Below are positions 15,905-24,521 of a stretch of 52,778 nt of DNA, one piece after another (positions within the stretch are counted from its first letter, which is position 1; each line of letters begins with the position of its first letter). Below the pieces are notes generated by a model. The model ran no database searches, was not told the DNA's origin, and saw only the letters and a program-made list of their open reading frames with translations. This DNA is from Pirellulaceae bacterium (GTDB lineage Bacteria; Planctomycetota; Planctomycetia; Pirellulales; Pirellulaceae): contig JAKVBZ010000032.1 of the NCBI GenBank assembly GCA_022448645.1, positions 1-52,778 of the forward strand. Reading direction: 5' to 3'. The position numbers were made by a program, and so were the translations under genes.

Positions 15905-16807
15905 ATGAAAATTCAACAACTTACAACTTTGATCATGATTGCAATGTTGGCCGCCTTGGCCACCGCTTCCAATGCTGTGGCTGGTCCCAGTTTCCGTGGT
16001 GTTGTCAAAGACCAAGGTGGTAACGTTATCGACGAGAACGGTGGATCGAATGCAATGGGTTCACGTCCCTGGTTTATCGACATTGAAGACAACTTTAATC
16101 GCTCTGGCGGTTTGAACGGGTCCGAAGCAGATACTTGGCAAGTTGGTTTTGTACCTCCAAGTGACACTCGAAACGAAAACGGCGTCAGCGCTCATGGCGA
16201 GCTCACTGGAACTTTGGCAGATGAGCATGGTCGCTGGGTTGGCGACGGTAGCTTTCTAGTCGAAGGCGGACAGGTTAGCTCTTCGGAAGCCAGTGCTGTA
16301 GCCACCACGCCGTGGCGAGTTGTGTCTGGCTTGGGTGACGACTATCTCCTCGAAGCCGATGCCTCGATCGACGCTGGCGGAAGTGCAACGCTTGCCTTCG
16401 CTGGAGGCAACAGCTCAAACGATCTGATGGACGGCGAATTCGGCCAACTGGCTCTACAAGTCTCCCGTGACGCAACTGACGAGACGCAAGTTTCCTGGCA
16501 CGTCAAGTGGGACACTGACGAAGCACCTGGTCACAAGTCGGAAGCTGACGTTATCACGGTTCCCGCCGGTGAAGTACGCATCCAACTTGCCTGGAACGAA
16601 TTGATGAACACATTTGACGCTTGGTTGGGCGATAATCAGCTGGCCAGCGGAACTCTTGGTGCTCCTGGAATCGACGTTCACCACCTCGCTTTCCAACTCA
16701 ACAACGCAACCCTCGGTAGTGTGGTCGGTGCCATTCCTGAGCCCAGCAGCATGGTCCTGATGGCTGTCGGCCTCATCGGACTGCTCGGTTACCGCAACCG
16801 GAAGTAA
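15905..16807 (+). CDS. PEP-CTERM secreted protein
   Basis: A 300-aa exported protein. The N-terminus MKIQQLTTLIMIAMLAALA is a signal peptide ending near ASNAVAG. The C-terminus has the PEP-CTERM sorting signal: IPEPSS, a hydrophobic segment MVLMAVGLIGLLGY, then basic RNRK. Such signals are processed by exosortase and lead to surface or exopolysaccharide-associated proteins. The middle (~250 residues) is Gly/Asn/Asp-rich and beta-like (DDYLLEADASID, GSATLAFAGGNSS) and looks like a jelly-roll or laminin-G-type fold, although I cannot name a family. The start at 15905 follows AGGAG at 15892-15896. The gene ends before a strong terminator about 190 bases on. Confidence 0.88.
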   Translation: MKIQQLTTLIMIAMLAALATASNAVAGPSFRGVVKDQGGNVIDENGGSNAMGSRPWFIDIEDNFNRSGGLNGSEADTWQVGFVPPSDTRNENGVSAHGELTGTLADEHGRWVGDGSFLVEGGQVSSSEASAVATTPWRVVSGLGDDYLLEADASIDAGGSATLAFAGGNSSNDLMDGEFGQLALQVSRDATDETQVSWHVKWDTDEAPGHKSEADVITVPAGEVRIQLAWNELMNTFDAWLGDNQLASGTLGAPGIDVHHLAFQLNNATLGSVVGAIPEPSSMVLMAVGLIGLLGYRNRK

Positions 16808-17325
16808 GTGGTTGTCATCTCCTTAGTCGCTTCGCACGGTTCAGTAAGACTCGTATTGCTCCTGACTTGGTCGAACGGTTAGCCGGTCGTTGCTCCCGAA
16901 CGGTTGACCAGTAAAGTTCGACTCACCGCTGGCACTCTCACTGCTCCTGAGATCGCTGGCACGTCGCTGGTAAGGCGACACTAGTTGCTCCAGGAAAAGG
17001 CCGCCACAAGGCGGCCTTTTTCATGCGCAGAAGTGAGGGTTGACAGTTCGACGTTCACTGTGATGTCTTTGACATCATTCACGACACGCTGTCATCTAGA
17101 ATTACCGTCCTCTGTAGTACCAATCGTTACGTGGCAAAGTTGGTTCGTTCTACGCTCGGAACCAGAAAAGTAGGTAACCTAATGGTGGCTGGCTAGCATC
17201 TCGTCAATCTGTCTATCCGCAAACTGCTCACTTGACCTATGCTAAGCACGGCAAGGCGGTGGAGCTTATTAGCAAAGCTTTCGTCCTGTCATTAACGATC
17301 AAACTTATTCAGAAAGGGAATCTTG
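16808..17325. other. Spacer after the PEP-CTERM gene
   Basis: About 520 bases without a gene except the terminator listed separately. Two copies of CGAACGGTT (16872-16880, 16897-16905) and two of CGCTGGCAC occur before the terminator. A short + frame at 16985-17173 overlaps the terminator and is not protein-like. The sequence 17200-17325 holds the region upstream of the 47-aa gene, with AAGGGA just before its ATG. Confidence 0.45.
16999..17021 (+). terminator. Rho-independent terminator after PEP-CTERM gene
   Basis: GGCCGCC (16999-17005) pairs perfectly with GGCGGCC (17010-17016) around the loop ACAA, extended by AA/TT pairs, and is followed by TTTTT (17017-17021). This is a textbook intrinsic terminator for the + strand receiver/PEP-CTERM transcript. 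Confidence 0.9.
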
Positions 17326-17469
17326 ATGACACAACCAAAGAACTCGGAGCCCACCGAATGTTTGACTGCTGAAGAAGTTAAATTTGTCGTTGAAGCGATT
17401 GCGGAAACAGAACGCGAAGAGGCAGAGAAGGAAGAGCAAGCTCGTGTGCAGCAACGCAAGGCGGCGTAG
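17326..17469 (+). CDS. 47-aa charged hypothetical protein
   Basis: A short frame starting ATG at 17326 and ending TAG at 17467-17469. The protein begins MTQPKNSEPTECLTAEEV, continues with KFVVEAIAETEREEAEKEE and ends QARVQQRKAA. It is strongly charged and is predicted to be one long alpha helix from about residue 14 on. AAGGGA lies six bases before the ATG. The codon pattern and composition look like a real small gene rather than noise; no family is recognised. It stands alone between a terminator upstream and a 640-base gene-poor stretch downstream. Confidence 0.5.
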   Translation: MTQPKNSEPTECLTAEEVKFVVEAIAETEREEAEKEEQARVQQRKAA

Positions 17470-18110
17470 TCCTGCTGTTGGGTTTTGGCTGGGAAATTCT
17501 CACTTGGTCCATTCACAGGTGGTGTGAATGTCTCAGATCTAATGACGAAGGAATGTCCGATTCCGAAGTTGTCAATCAATTGCCTAGCGATTTAAACTGC
17601 TAAAAGTGCGGTAACGCAACGAATGACCGCATCAATCAGGCAACCGGAGGGCGTGGTGTTTCGTCACTCCTTGCACTCGGGCCAGCGGGCGAAGCGACTT
17701 CTCCTGAACCTAGGTACTCGCATGGTGGGTGTCGCTGTTTCCCACGTCTATCACTTCACCTGTCCCAACGACGTTTGAAGATCCTGTCCTGAGACGGTTT
17801 TCTCAATTTGAGAGGCTTTGTTGGGGACAAAAAGAGTTCTGTCCGTGGCGCACCGAATCCGAGGTTTTGTTGTAAATGCTTCCGAAGAGGTAGTTTACGA
17901 ACTTCGTTGTTGTCGAATCCACCAAGGCCAGGGAAGCGAGAGAACGCTGGCACTCATTTTGCTTTTGGGTACGGCTGTCACGCTGCTTTGTCGACATTCC
18001 CGCAGAATCGGCGAAGACCTGTTTGTCTTTAGCCAAGTTAGATGGAGCAGCGTACTAGTTTTTTGTATGCCACATCGGCTTCAGCTTGGATCGCCAGCAT
18101 AAAGGACGCC
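17470..18110. other. 640-base stretch without convincing gene
   Basis: Overlapping + frames at 17808-18032 and 17818-18102 and - frames at 17756-17953 and 17803-18036 all lack protein-like composition. A perfect 13-base palindrome TCTCAATTTGAGA lies at 17801-17813. Nothing else is called. Confidence 0.45.
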
Positions 18111-18266
18111 ATGATGAACGACTCACAACGCAAGAGAATGATTGAGGCTGAACTATTTCAAACTTGGCGAACTAGTGAGCGCCAAAGATTGCTGAAGGAA
18201 CTGTGGAGACTGGCAGATCTGGAGATTTTGCGCCAGCAGCAGAACCAGAACGGAAACAGGCAATAA
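18111..18266 (+). CDS. 51-aa helical hypothetical protein
   Basis: A 51-aa frame: MMNDSQRKRMIEAELFQTWR, then TSERQRLLKELWRLADLEIL and RQQQNQNGNRQ. It is rich in Arg, Glu, Leu and Gln and is probably helical, perhaps a coiled coil. AAGGA stands just before the first of two adjacent ATG codons (18111 and 18114), which sets the start downstream of the longer open frame from 18042. No family is recognised. It converges with the small zinc-ribbon gene on the other strand. Confidence 0.5.
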   Translation: MMNDSQRKRMIEAELFQTWRTSERQRLLKELWRLADLEILRQQQNQNGNRQ

Positions 18267-18309
18267 ACTGCCGACGTGGAAAGTGTCTTTGTTTGATAAC
18301 GCACCAAGT

Positions 18310-18498
18310 TCAAAGGACTCGTCGAAGACCGTCTTCGACGAGTTTCATACAGATACTTTTGACAGGCGCCCCCTTCTTTTGTTGGCAACGGCACGCCATG
18401 CTTGTGACCTGGCATTCCGCTCGTTCTCGGTGCTTACATTCGGGACATTCCCAGGTGCGCCGGCCGTCGTATTTGAGTCGTTCAAATGGGCCCTTCAT
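18310..18498 (-). CDS. 62-aa zinc-ribbon protein
   Basis: A 62-aa protein with four cysteines in a zinc-ribbon arrangement: CPECKHRE (CxxC) near residues 18-21, and MACRCQQKK (CxC) near 35-37. The opening MKGPFERLKYDGRRTWECPE resembles small FmdB-like regulatory or RNA-associated zinc ribbons of planctomycetes, but I cannot name one. GGAG precedes the ATG. It lies 30 bases after the end of tsaD on the same strand and may share its transcript. Its last codons are built from a perfect palindrome described separately. Confidence 0.65.
   Translation of the reverse strand: MKGPFERLKYDGRRTWECPECKHRERAECQVTSMACRCQQKKGAPVKSICMKLVEDGLRRVL
18318..18342 (-). repeat. Perfect palindrome at the 3' end of the zinc-ribbon gene
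   Basis: CTCGTCGAAGAC (18318-18329), one central base, GTCTTCGACGAG (18331-18342): 12-base arms with no mismatch. As RNA it gives an 11-bp stem with a 3-base loop, inside the last codons. The - strand continues TCCTTTGAAC, without a full T-run. It may act as a terminator or as a 3' stabiliser for the tsaD/zinc-ribbon message; for the + strand 51-aa gene it also lies just downstream. Confidence 0.7.
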
Positions 18499-18528
18499 GA
18501 TGAAATCTCCACAATATCATGTATCCGT

Positions 18529-19578
18529 TTAGGCGGTAGTGTCTTTAGCTTGTGAATGAGGCCTCACTAACCCGGGTTGGATGTCCAGGTAGAGATCTTC
18601 AACAAAACCAGCCTTTAGCCGTTCGACGGCGATCGCTCCCATCACCGCGTTATCGGTACAAAGGCGTAAGGGGGCAATATGCAGCGTAAATTTCATTTCC
18701 TCTGCGGTCTCGGACAAACGTTCACGGAGTCGTTTGTTAGCCGCAACACCTCCACCGACACAGAGTGTGTCGAGTTGGGTTGAACGCAGTGCCAGAATCG
18801 CTTTGTCGATCAGACAATCTACGACGGCTTCTTGAAAGCTGGCGGAGATGTCGTCGACCTGTTCAGGAGACAATTTGATGTCCTGGGGATTGGTCTGTCC
18901 GGGGCCGGCGATCTGGTAGCGAACGGCTGTTTTTAACCCGCTAAAGCTAAACTCCAGGCGGTCATCGTTCTGATAAAATGATCGTGGGAACCGGTACGCG
19001 TCTCGACGGCCTCGATCTGCTGCTGCACCCACAGCTGGACCGCCAGGAAAAGGAAGTCCCAGCATCGAGGCGACTTTGTCAAAAGCTTCCCCGGCCGCGT
19101 CGTCAATCGTTCCTCCGAGGAATTCAAAATCGACCGGGTTGGAACAACGGTAGAGGCTGGAATGCCCTCCGCTCACGACCATGCCGACACAGGGAAACAC
19201 GTCGATGCCGGTAGAGATTCGACAGGCGTAAACGTGCGCGTGTAAGTGGTTTACGGCAACGAGGGGGATATTGAGCCCAAGGCTCAACGCTTTAGCCGCT
19301 GCCAGGCCCACGAGGAGTGAGCCGGCCAGCCCTGGAGTATTCGCGACGGCAACTGCATCCAGGTCGTGTGCGGATACTTCAGCCCGATTCAGGGCCTCGT
19401 CGATGACCGGCAGGATGCGTTCGAGGTGGGCACGCGCGGCGATTTCGGGGACTACACCACCAAAACGTTCGTGCAATTCATCTTGAGACGCCACCACGGA
19501 CGAGAGAATATCCAGGTCGTCTGTGACGACGGCGGCAGCCGTTTCGTCGCATGTTGTCTCAAGTGTGAGAATCTTCAT
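18529..19578 (-). CDS. tsaD: tRNA N6-adenosine threonylcarbamoyltransferase
   Basis: A 349-aa TsaD (Kae1/YgjD/Gcp) protein, which transfers the threonylcarbamoyl group to A37 of ANN-decoding tRNAs with TsaB and TsaE. It opens MKILTLETTCDETAAAVV, has the metal-binding histidines in NHLHAHVYA, the ASKHA signatures PGLAGSLLVGL and VVSGGHSSLYR, GEAFDKVA, LPFPGGP and the C-terminal VGGGVAANKRLRE. The start at 19578 is chosen because it matches the family N-terminus. The frame is open 15 codons further, to an ATG at 19623, but that would overlap the upstream protease gene. It closely follows the S41 protease gene on the same strand. Confidence 0.95.
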   Translation of the reverse strand: MKILTLETTCDETAAAVVTDDLDILSSVVASQDELHERFGGVVPEIAARAHLERILPVIDEALNRAEVSAHDLDAVAVANTPGLAGSLLVGLAAAKALSLGLNIPLVAVNHLHAHVYACRISTGIDVFPCVGMVVSGGHSSLYRCSNPVDFEFLGGTIDDAAGEAFDKVASMLGLPFPGGPAVGAAADRGRRDAYRFPRSFYQNDDRLEFSFSGLKTAVRYQIAGPGQTNPQDIKLSPEQVDDISASFQEAVVDCLIDKAILALRSTQLDTLCVGGGVAANKRLRERLSETAEEMKFTLHIAPLRLCTDNAVMGAIAVERLKAGFVEDLYLDIQPGLVRPHSQAKDTTA

Positions 19579-19609
19579 ACTGAAAGTTTGCCGCAGAGTG
19601 GTCTGACGG

Positions 19610-21334
19610 TCAATTGCGGTCAATTTCAGCGAGTTGTTTCCGCAGATGTTGCAGAGCCAATTCTAGCTGAGTGTCGCTGAAATCCTGACTATCGTTGGCC
19701 TCTGCGGTTGTGGCCTCGTTAGTATTTGGTTGAGTCGTTTGGGACGGTACCGGTGGAGAGGTGGTACCAGGATCTGAGCCGTCATTGACGCTGTCAGCGT
19801 CGTTGGCGGGTGCTGCTTCATCGTTGTTATCCACTTGGTTTTGCCCGTCGGAAGGGGTTTCAGCGTCCTGAGCCTCTTCCTGTTTACTGCGATCGTCATC
19901 AGTTTTGTTCGCTGGATTATCGGTGGATTGCGACGGCGTGTCCGACTCTGATTCTGAGGTAACTTCTTCCGAAGGTTCTGCGTCCGATGCGGCGTCTTTT
20001 TCGTCCACACTTTCGGTGGAGTCGGTGTGTGTGTGGGCGATCAAGATATCCCGGTTGCGCCGGTACTCTAAGTACTTGCGAGTTTGCTTTCCGTCCCAAT
20101 CCACAAGGAATCCTTCATCCGGGTGGACCCCCCATTCGTCATCGCTGTTAGCTCCATAAAAACGATGGATATTTTTTCCGCTCGGTCTTTGGTAGCTGGC
20201 AGTTGTCAGTTTTAGGGCACTCTTTCCTTCTTCGAGTTCGACCACATTTTGAACGCTACCTTTGCCCCATGTCCTCTCACCGACCACGACGGCCCGCCCG
20301 TGATCTTGCAGGCAGGCGGCTAGGATTTCGCTGGCGCTGGCGCTGTACCCATTTACAAGTACAGCCATAGGGAGTCCGTCGTACGTTCCCGCTTGATGAG
20401 CTTTCCAGACACGTTTGGGGGTGTTGCGACCTTCGGTACTTACGATGATTCCGCTGGAGACAAACATGTCGCTCACTTCGACAGCCGCCGAGAGTAAGCC
20501 TCCTGGATTAAACCGTAGATCGATCACCAAGCCTTGGCAGTCGAGAGACTGTAATTTCTCCAATGCTTGTCTCAATTCCCGAGCCGTATGACGACTAAAG
20601 GCTGACAATCGCACGTACCCCAATCTTTCTTCTTCGTCCAAAAGGTACAGCCATTCGTCATGTTCATCCCGAATGTCTCCCAAGACCGTTTCAATGCGAA
20701 TCAACTCGCGCTTCAATGTGACCGTCTCTTCTTCGCCGTCACTATGACGCACCGTCAAGGTGACTTCCGTACCAATTTTACCTTTCATGCGACGAACGGC
20801 TTCATCAAGCGTAATGCCTTCGGTCGATTCATCTTCGATGGTGGTAATCACGTCGCCAGCCAACAAACCTCCTTTGTAAGCAGGAGTTCCCACCAGCGGG
20901 CTAATTACGGTCAATTGTCCATGTTCCGTAGTGACTTGAATGCCAATGCCACCGAACTCCGAGTCAATACTGCTGCGGAAATGCTCGATGTCACTAGGAG
21001 GTATGTAGTTGGAATAAGGGTCGAGTTCCGTGGTCAGTCCACGAATGGCCGCTTCGATCAGTTCGCGTCGGTCGACTGGTTTTACATAATTGCGTTCAAT
21101 TTGATCCACCGTATCGGCAAACAACTTAAAGAGTTCATAGTACTCTTGGTCATTGATGGAATCGACAGTTTCCGTGTCGACCGACTTTCCGTTGACACTT
21201 TCTGCGCCTTGAGATATGGGGGCAATGCAGAGAAGGCTGGATATGGCCAGCAGGGTTGTCAAAATCCCAGTTTGAATCCAATGCAACTGCGTCAAAGTGT
21301 CTCTCCAAAAAGAGTTTGACCATGAGGCACACAA
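19610..21334 (-). CDS. S41 C-terminal processing peptidase with acidic tail
   Basis: A ~574-aa exported serine protease of the CtpA/Prc type. Order: hydrophobic export signal at residues ~19-45, a helical segment, PDZ domain at ~125-210 (FGGIGIQV, GGLLAGDVITTI), then the S41 core with the Ser-Lys dyad Ser333 in GYSASASE and Lys358 in ERTWGKGSVQ, 25 residues apart as in Prc. From residue ~440 to 560 the protein turns into a low-complexity Asp/Glu/Ser/Thr tail, unusual for the family, and ends with a short helix (LELALQHLRKQLAEI). The only in-frame start near the signal is TTG at 21334, with GAGG about ten bases before; other TTG codons 30-45 bases in are possible. tsaD follows immediately, suggesting co-transcription. 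Confidence 0.9.
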   Translation of the reverse strand: MCASWSNSFWRDTLTQLHWIQTGILTTLLAISSLLCIAPISQGAESVNGKSVDTETVDSINDQEYYELFKLFADTVDQIERNYVKPVDRRELIEAAIRGLTTELDPYSNYIPPSDIEHFRSSIDSEFGGIGIQVTTEHGQLTVISPLVGTPAYKGGLLAGDVITTIEDESTEGITLDEAVRRMKGKIGTEVTLTVRHSDGEEETVTLKRELIRIETVLGDIRDEHDEWLYLLDEEERLGYVRLSAFSRHTARELRQALEKLQSLDCQGLVIDLRFNPGGLLSAAVEVSDMFVSSGIIVSTEGRNTPKRVWKAHQAGTYDGLPMAVLVNGYSASASEILAACLQDHGRAVVVGERTWGKGSVQNVVELEEGKSALKLTTASYQRPSGKNIHRFYGANSDDEWGVHPDEGFLVDWDGKQTRKYLEYRRNRDILIAHTHTDSTESVDEKDAASDAEPSEEVTSESESDTPSQSTDNPANKTDDDRSKQEEAQDAETPSDGQNQVDNNDEAAPANDADSVNDGSDPGTTSPPVPSQTTQPNTNEATTAEANDSQDFSDTQLELALQHLRKQLAEIDRN

Positions 21335-21543
21335 GCGAAACGTGCCTCGACATTATCCATCGACAAAACCAACCAACGGCAGTGCCCCGTGAAAGAATAC
21401 TGCGCGACCGCAGCGCCGACGAGCAGCGTTGGTAAAGAGTTTACGCATGAATGCTTCAGTATAGTTGATTGGCCGTGGGCGGGCAACTTCGCTGGAGAGC
21501 GTCCCGCGGGGGCCCCATGATGTGAAACGATGTTCGATGTGGG

Positions 21544-22536
21544 CTAACGGTCATACCAGACACCAAACCCGAACTGCTGTTCAAAGTCGTCGTAGAACGA
21601 GAATTGGCTGCTTTCACCGTTGTAGTAATGGAATCCCATCCGTAGCAGACTGCCACTTTTACTGCCGCGCCAAGCCCACCCCAGTTGGGCAGAGATGTTC
21701 CCACCGAAATTGACTTCTTCTCGCAAGTGAGCGTTGGCTGCGAAAAACGGTGCACCGCGGAGACCCGTCGGGCAGACAGGCGCATAGTCAAAACCAAATT
21801 GGAACTCCAAGGGTTCACTGATGTCGTCAAAAAAAGCCCAACCGGCTTCACCGTAGAATCGCAACCATTCGTTGAAGTAGATAGACTTGCCCAGTACAAG
21901 AACGTCGCGGGCAAAGTTAAGCCGGTCGAAATCGGGGTTCTTTATCAAGAATTCGTCGCCCAAGTGCGAACTGAGGTGGTAATAGCCAAATTTCGTCTGT
22001 CGGTAGCGATTTCCCCAGGTGGCCACGAGACCTCCCCGGAAATCTGCAGCTCGAACGTCGACTTCTTCTGGGATGTCCAAGCGAACTTGGGCTGCTCCTT
22101 CGGCGTCAATTTGAAAACCTTCTGGCCGTATGGGGTCGCTTGTTCCGAAGCGGATCAGTCCGACTCGGGCACCGACATTGGCGTCAAAAAAAGTACTGTC
22201 GTCGGGCACGTCGACGATCCGCGCGGCCAGACGTGGCTCTTTGGTGTTGGCCAGGTACGTCTTATATATCAATCCCGAAGGAAGGATTTGCCAAGACTGG
22301 TGCGAGCCGGTCCATCCAGACTGGTCTTCCAGGAATGCGTCGGCGTCAACAAAGCCTTCCGAAGTCACGTAGCCGACTTGGGCTGGGTATCCATCGATGT
22401 CAAGAAGCTCAGGGTCAGGTCCAATCCCAAGAATCTGTCCATGCGCTGCGAAGCCGAAACAATGCATCCAAAACGCGATGCCAATGGCGATCCAAGAAGG
22501 ATACGTCCTTTCTGGTTGACCAGAGATTGTAGTCAC
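21544..22536 (-). CDS. DUF1207 outer-membrane-type protein
   Basis: A ~330-aa secreted protein of the DUF1207 family. Diagnostic stretch: QILPSGLIYKTYLANTKEPR, then alternating beta-strand segments rich in aromatic residues (FGYYHLSSHLGDEF, LRFYGEAGWAFFDD, MGFHYYNGESSQFSFYDD) and a final FGFGVWYDR strand, as in outer-membrane beta-barrels. The signal peptide is WIAIGIAFWMHCFGFAAHG. The start is set at GTG 22536, which follows AAAAGGG; the frame is open to a GTG at 22641, which would put 35 extra residues before the signal. Its function is unknown. It stands alone between the S41 protease and the divergent lhgO. Confidence 0.8.
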   Translation of the reverse strand: MTTISGQPERTYPSWIAIGIAFWMHCFGFAAHGQILGIGPDPELLDIDGYPAQVGYVTSEGFVDADAFLEDQSGWTGSHQSWQILPSGLIYKTYLANTKEPRLAARIVDVPDDSTFFDANVGARVGLIRFGTSDPIRPEGFQIDAEGAAQVRLDIPEEVDVRAADFRGGLVATWGNRYRQTKFGYYHLSSHLGDEFLIKNPDFDRLNFARDVLVLGKSIYFNEWLRFYGEAGWAFFDDISEPLEFQFGFDYAPVCPTGLRGAPFFAANAHLREEVNFGGNISAQLGWAWRGSKSGSLLRMGFHYYNGESSQFSFYDDFEQQFGFGVWYDR

Positions 22537-22924
22537 GATGCCCTTTTCGGAGGTGCTGAGATTCCAACCAAGCGGCGAGTGCAAATCACAATCGCGCTGG
22601 TGCAGCAAACGAAGCGTCTGAACAGACAGCTTTTGCGGCACGTCGTTTAAAAATGGTGTTTACCTTCGCAGGGTAGCTTGCCGAACCCAGGAAGGCGGAC
22701 TAGTCTAGCAGTACCGTCGCCAGCACGACAAGGTAAATTAGGTTGGCGACTGTAATGATGAGAAGAAATGAAGTTGAAACTGCTGGTAGCATTTAGTGGC
22801 AGAGGCAAATGTAACGATGGATGGGGAATGCTTGCTAGCGTATGGGTGGTAGCGTTGTGGGCTAGGTATTGAACAGGCTAAATTACCCTGCCATTTTTTT
22901 TCTAAGGTTGAATTGTAGATCGAA
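22537..22924. other. Divergent intergenic region upstream of lhgO
   Basis: A 388-base spacer between the DUF1207 gene (-) and lhgO (+). It contains an eight-base T-run at about 22897-22904, but no stem before it. No clear promoter hexamers or small gene were found. Confidence 0.4.
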
Positions 22925-24127
22925 ATGCAACACGCGGACATTGTCATCATTGGTGGAGGGATTGTCGGTTTAGCGACCGGATACCAACTCGTGAAACGCT
23001 TTCCTGGCCAACGAGTGCTGATCCTGGAAAAGGAAGCTACCTTGGCATGCCACCAGACGGGGCATAACTCAGGTGTGCTCCATTCTGGGATCTATTACAA
23101 ACCGGGTTCGTTAAAAGCAATCAATTGTCGTGAAGGTAAGCTTGCGTTGGAGCAGTTTTGCCGGGAACACGAAGTCGATTACGAAATTTGTGGCAAAGTG
23201 ATCGTGGCTACCAGCGACGAAGAGATTCCACGTTTACAGAAAATATTCGAACGAGGTCAGGCGAACGGGGTGAATTGTGAAATCATCGAGGCAGGCCGCT
23301 TGAACGAATTGGAGCCTCACGCGGCAGGCATTCAAGCTATTCATGTTCCCGAATCCGGAATTGTGGATTTTGTGGGGGTTTGCGAAAAACTGGCCAATTC
23401 GATTCGTGAACAAGAGGGCCTCATCCTCACCAATGCCTGTGTCAAACGTGTTCAGCGCCAGACGGACCGAGTGTGCTTGGCGACCACATCCGGGGATGTA
23501 GAAGCTAAGTTCGTGATCAACTGTGCTGGTCTGCACAGTGATCGAGTGACGCAGCTCACAGGTGTGCGCCCGCCAGCTCGCATTGTCCCGTTCCGTGGTG
23601 AGTATTACGAGTTAAAACCGGAGGTAAATTATTTTTGTAAGAATTTAATTTATCCGGTTCCAGATCCCAGTTTTCCATTCCTTGGTGTTCACTTCACGCG
23701 CATGGTCGCCGGAGGCGTCGAGTGTGGACCGAATGCGGTTTTGGCGTTTGCTCGAGAAGGTTATCGAAAGCGAGATATTCATTTGGGGGATCTTTTCGAA
23801 TCGCTGACGTATGTCGGGTTCTTGCGACTGGCTACGAAATACTGGCGTATGGGGGCCGGTGAGATGTGGCGGTCCCTTAGCAAGCGGGCTTTTGTTAAAG
23901 CCTTGCAAAAGTTGCTTCCGGAAATTCGAGCTGAACACCTTCAGTCAGCACCGGCTGGGGTGCGTGCCCAGGCAGTGACTCCCGCCGGCGGAATGGTCGA
24001 CGACTTTCTCATTGAGCAAGACGATCGTGTGGTGAACGTGTGTAACGCACCCTCTCCCGCCGCAACTTCTTCTTTGAACATTGGCCGGCTGATCGTTGAC
24101 AAACTGAGTACTAGCCTGCGGGGATGA
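22925..24127 (+). CDS. lhgO: L-2-hydroxyglutarate oxidase / dehydrogenase
   Basis: A 400-aa FAD-dependent oxidoreductase of the DAO/LhgO family, oxidising L-2-hydroxyglutarate to 2-oxoglutarate at the membrane. The dinucleotide fold is [18 protein letters not shown], followed by the FAD-contact stretch [20 protein letters not shown] characteristic of LhgO. Later come [16 protein letters not shown] and [14 protein letters not shown]. The C-terminus with [20 protein letters not shown] and [15 protein letters not shown] closes the FAD site. Length matches the family. Start ATG at 22925 with a weak ribosome site. No hydroxyglutarate or lysine-degradation neighbours are in the window; it appears to be a stand-alone metabolite-repair enzyme. 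Confidence 0.93.
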   Translation: MQHADIVIIGGGIVGLATGYQLVKRFPGQRVLILEKEATLACHQTGHNSGVLHSGIYYKPGSLKAINCREGKLALEQFCREHEVDYEICGKVIVATSDEEIPRLQKIFERGQANGVNCEIIEAGRLNELEPHAAGIQAIHVPESGIVDFVGVCEKLANSIREQEGLILTNACVKRVQRQTDRVCLATTSGDVEAKFVINCAGLHSDRVTQLTGVRPPARIVPFRGEYYELKPEVNYFCKNLIYPVPDPSFPFLGVHFTRMVAGGVECGPNAVLAFAREGYRKRDIHLGDLFESLTYVGFLRLATKYWRMGAGEMWRSLSKRAFVKALQKLLPEIRAEHLQSAPAGVRAQAVTPAGGMVDDFLIEQDDRVVNVCNAPSPAATSSLNIGRLIVDKLSTSLRG

Positions 24128-24521
24128 TACTCGTCGCCGTTAAGTGTTTTGGATACGGTGAATGCTGCCCAACACTGCGTTGGTCGTGTTGCAATAGGCC
24201 GGCGCCGGCAGTTGTAAGCGGAGCTACCCATTTCCACGAGTCGATTCGTTTCTAGAAACAGCATTAAGTCGAGGCTCGAAAGCGGAACAGAGAAACGCGA
24301 ATACTTTATTCGAGTGGTTATTCATAGAACCTGGCGCAAGGGGATGATTTTGGCCGCGTTCTATGGCGTCTTGGAATCCACGTTGCGAAGTAGGTGCGGT
24401 TTGTCGGTCCATCGCGTTCCGTTCTCTGGCTTGGGGCGTAGGTCTCATCTATAATGCGACTATCTCCTGATATTGTTGTAGGTTTAGGCATTTCTCCAGA
24501 ATCAGGTCACGGTGGGTATTG
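24128..24521. other. Spacer upstream of the large metalloprotease gene
   Basis: About 390 bases without a gene. A 12-base perfect palindrome GCCGGCGCCGGC lies at 24198-24209, and AT-rich sequence at about 24300-24325. The - frames across this stretch (23941-24264, 24224-24448) are shadows. Confidence 0.4.

Noticed and set aside
20660..21319. 219-codon + frame opposite the S41 protease
   Set aside because: Antisense to a well-conserved PDZ/S41 region; composition is not protein-like and no ribosome site is seen.
21685..22650. 321-codon + frame opposite the DUF1207 gene
   Set aside because: It is longer than average for chance, but has no domain or signal features. The - strand carries the DUF1207 motif and a signal peptide, so this is a shadow frame.
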